Position numbers and translations under genes: made by a program. From contig JASHRR010001388.1 of NCBI GenBank assembly GCA_030037185.1, positions 1-17,939 on the forward strand: a DNA stretch of 17,939 bases, written 5' to 3'. Under the pieces are notes generated by a model. That model was not told where the DNA came from and did no database searches. It worked only from the letters and a program-made list of their open reading frames with translations. Positions 17,914-17,939 of this stretch are shown here, in pieces. Every line of letters starts with the position of its first letter. The first letter of the stretch is position 1. The DNA comes from Xanthobacteraceae bacterium (lineage in GTDB: Bacteria; Pseudomonadota; Alphaproteobacteria; Rhizobiales; Xanthobacteraceae).

Positions 17914-17939
17914 GCTTTAGACCGTTTCAGATTCGGCTA

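Overview
The window looks like chromosomal DNA of an alphaproteobacterium of the order Hyphomicrobiales (Rhizobiales), probably near Bradyrhizobiaceae or Xanthobacteraceae. The case rests on GC-rich coding sequence, an Irr-type Fur-family regulator with a heme Cys-Pro motif, the divergent irr / fabA-fabB arrangement, a thioredoxin-reductase-like ferredoxin-NADP reductase, and several small secreted proteins of a kind typical of that order. This placement is inferred from protein recognition only; no database search was run. No rRNA, tRNA, CRISPR array, transposase or integrase was found.

Layout, left to right. (1) 1-2020: a ferredoxin-NADP reductase gene meets, stop codon to stop codon, a minus-strand gene for a CnbZ/RidA-like deaminase candidate. 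(2) 2021-4017: a long non-coding stretch, a Tat-exported SMP-30/gluconolactonase-type protein on the minus strand, and another gap. (3) 4018-6572: an AT-richer accessory patch with a secreted glycoside hydrolase of the PF10091/GH144 type, a potassium-channel pore fragment lacking its first membrane helix, and about 600 bases without a gene. (4) 6573-10266: solitary metabolic genes, namely an oxalate/formate-type MFS transporter, an enoyl-CoA hydratase and an orphan tripartite-tricarboxylate (Bug-type) binding protein. (5) 10557-14615: a MoeB/ThiF-type E1-like adenylyltransferase, a small exported protein, a cysteine-rich lipoprotein, a glyoxylate reductase-type D-2-hydroxyacid dehydrogenase and an exported SH3-domain protein. 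(6) 14616-15328: non-coding. (7) 15329-17913: irr on the minus strand, divergent from fabA-fabB, which make unsaturated fatty acids.

Apart from fabA-fabB the genes are mostly single transcription units on alternating strands, so the window is not one pathway. The best-structured regulatory locus is irr/fabA. A palindromic TTGCAA can serve as the -35 box in both directions. An inverted repeat GTTGC-N9-GCAAC covers it. The predicted irr leader is almost entirely five tandem 13-14 base repeats that hold two overlapping mini-ORFs. I saw no convincing new multi-gene system. The irr leader and the GH144/ion-channel patch are the parts most worth a second look.
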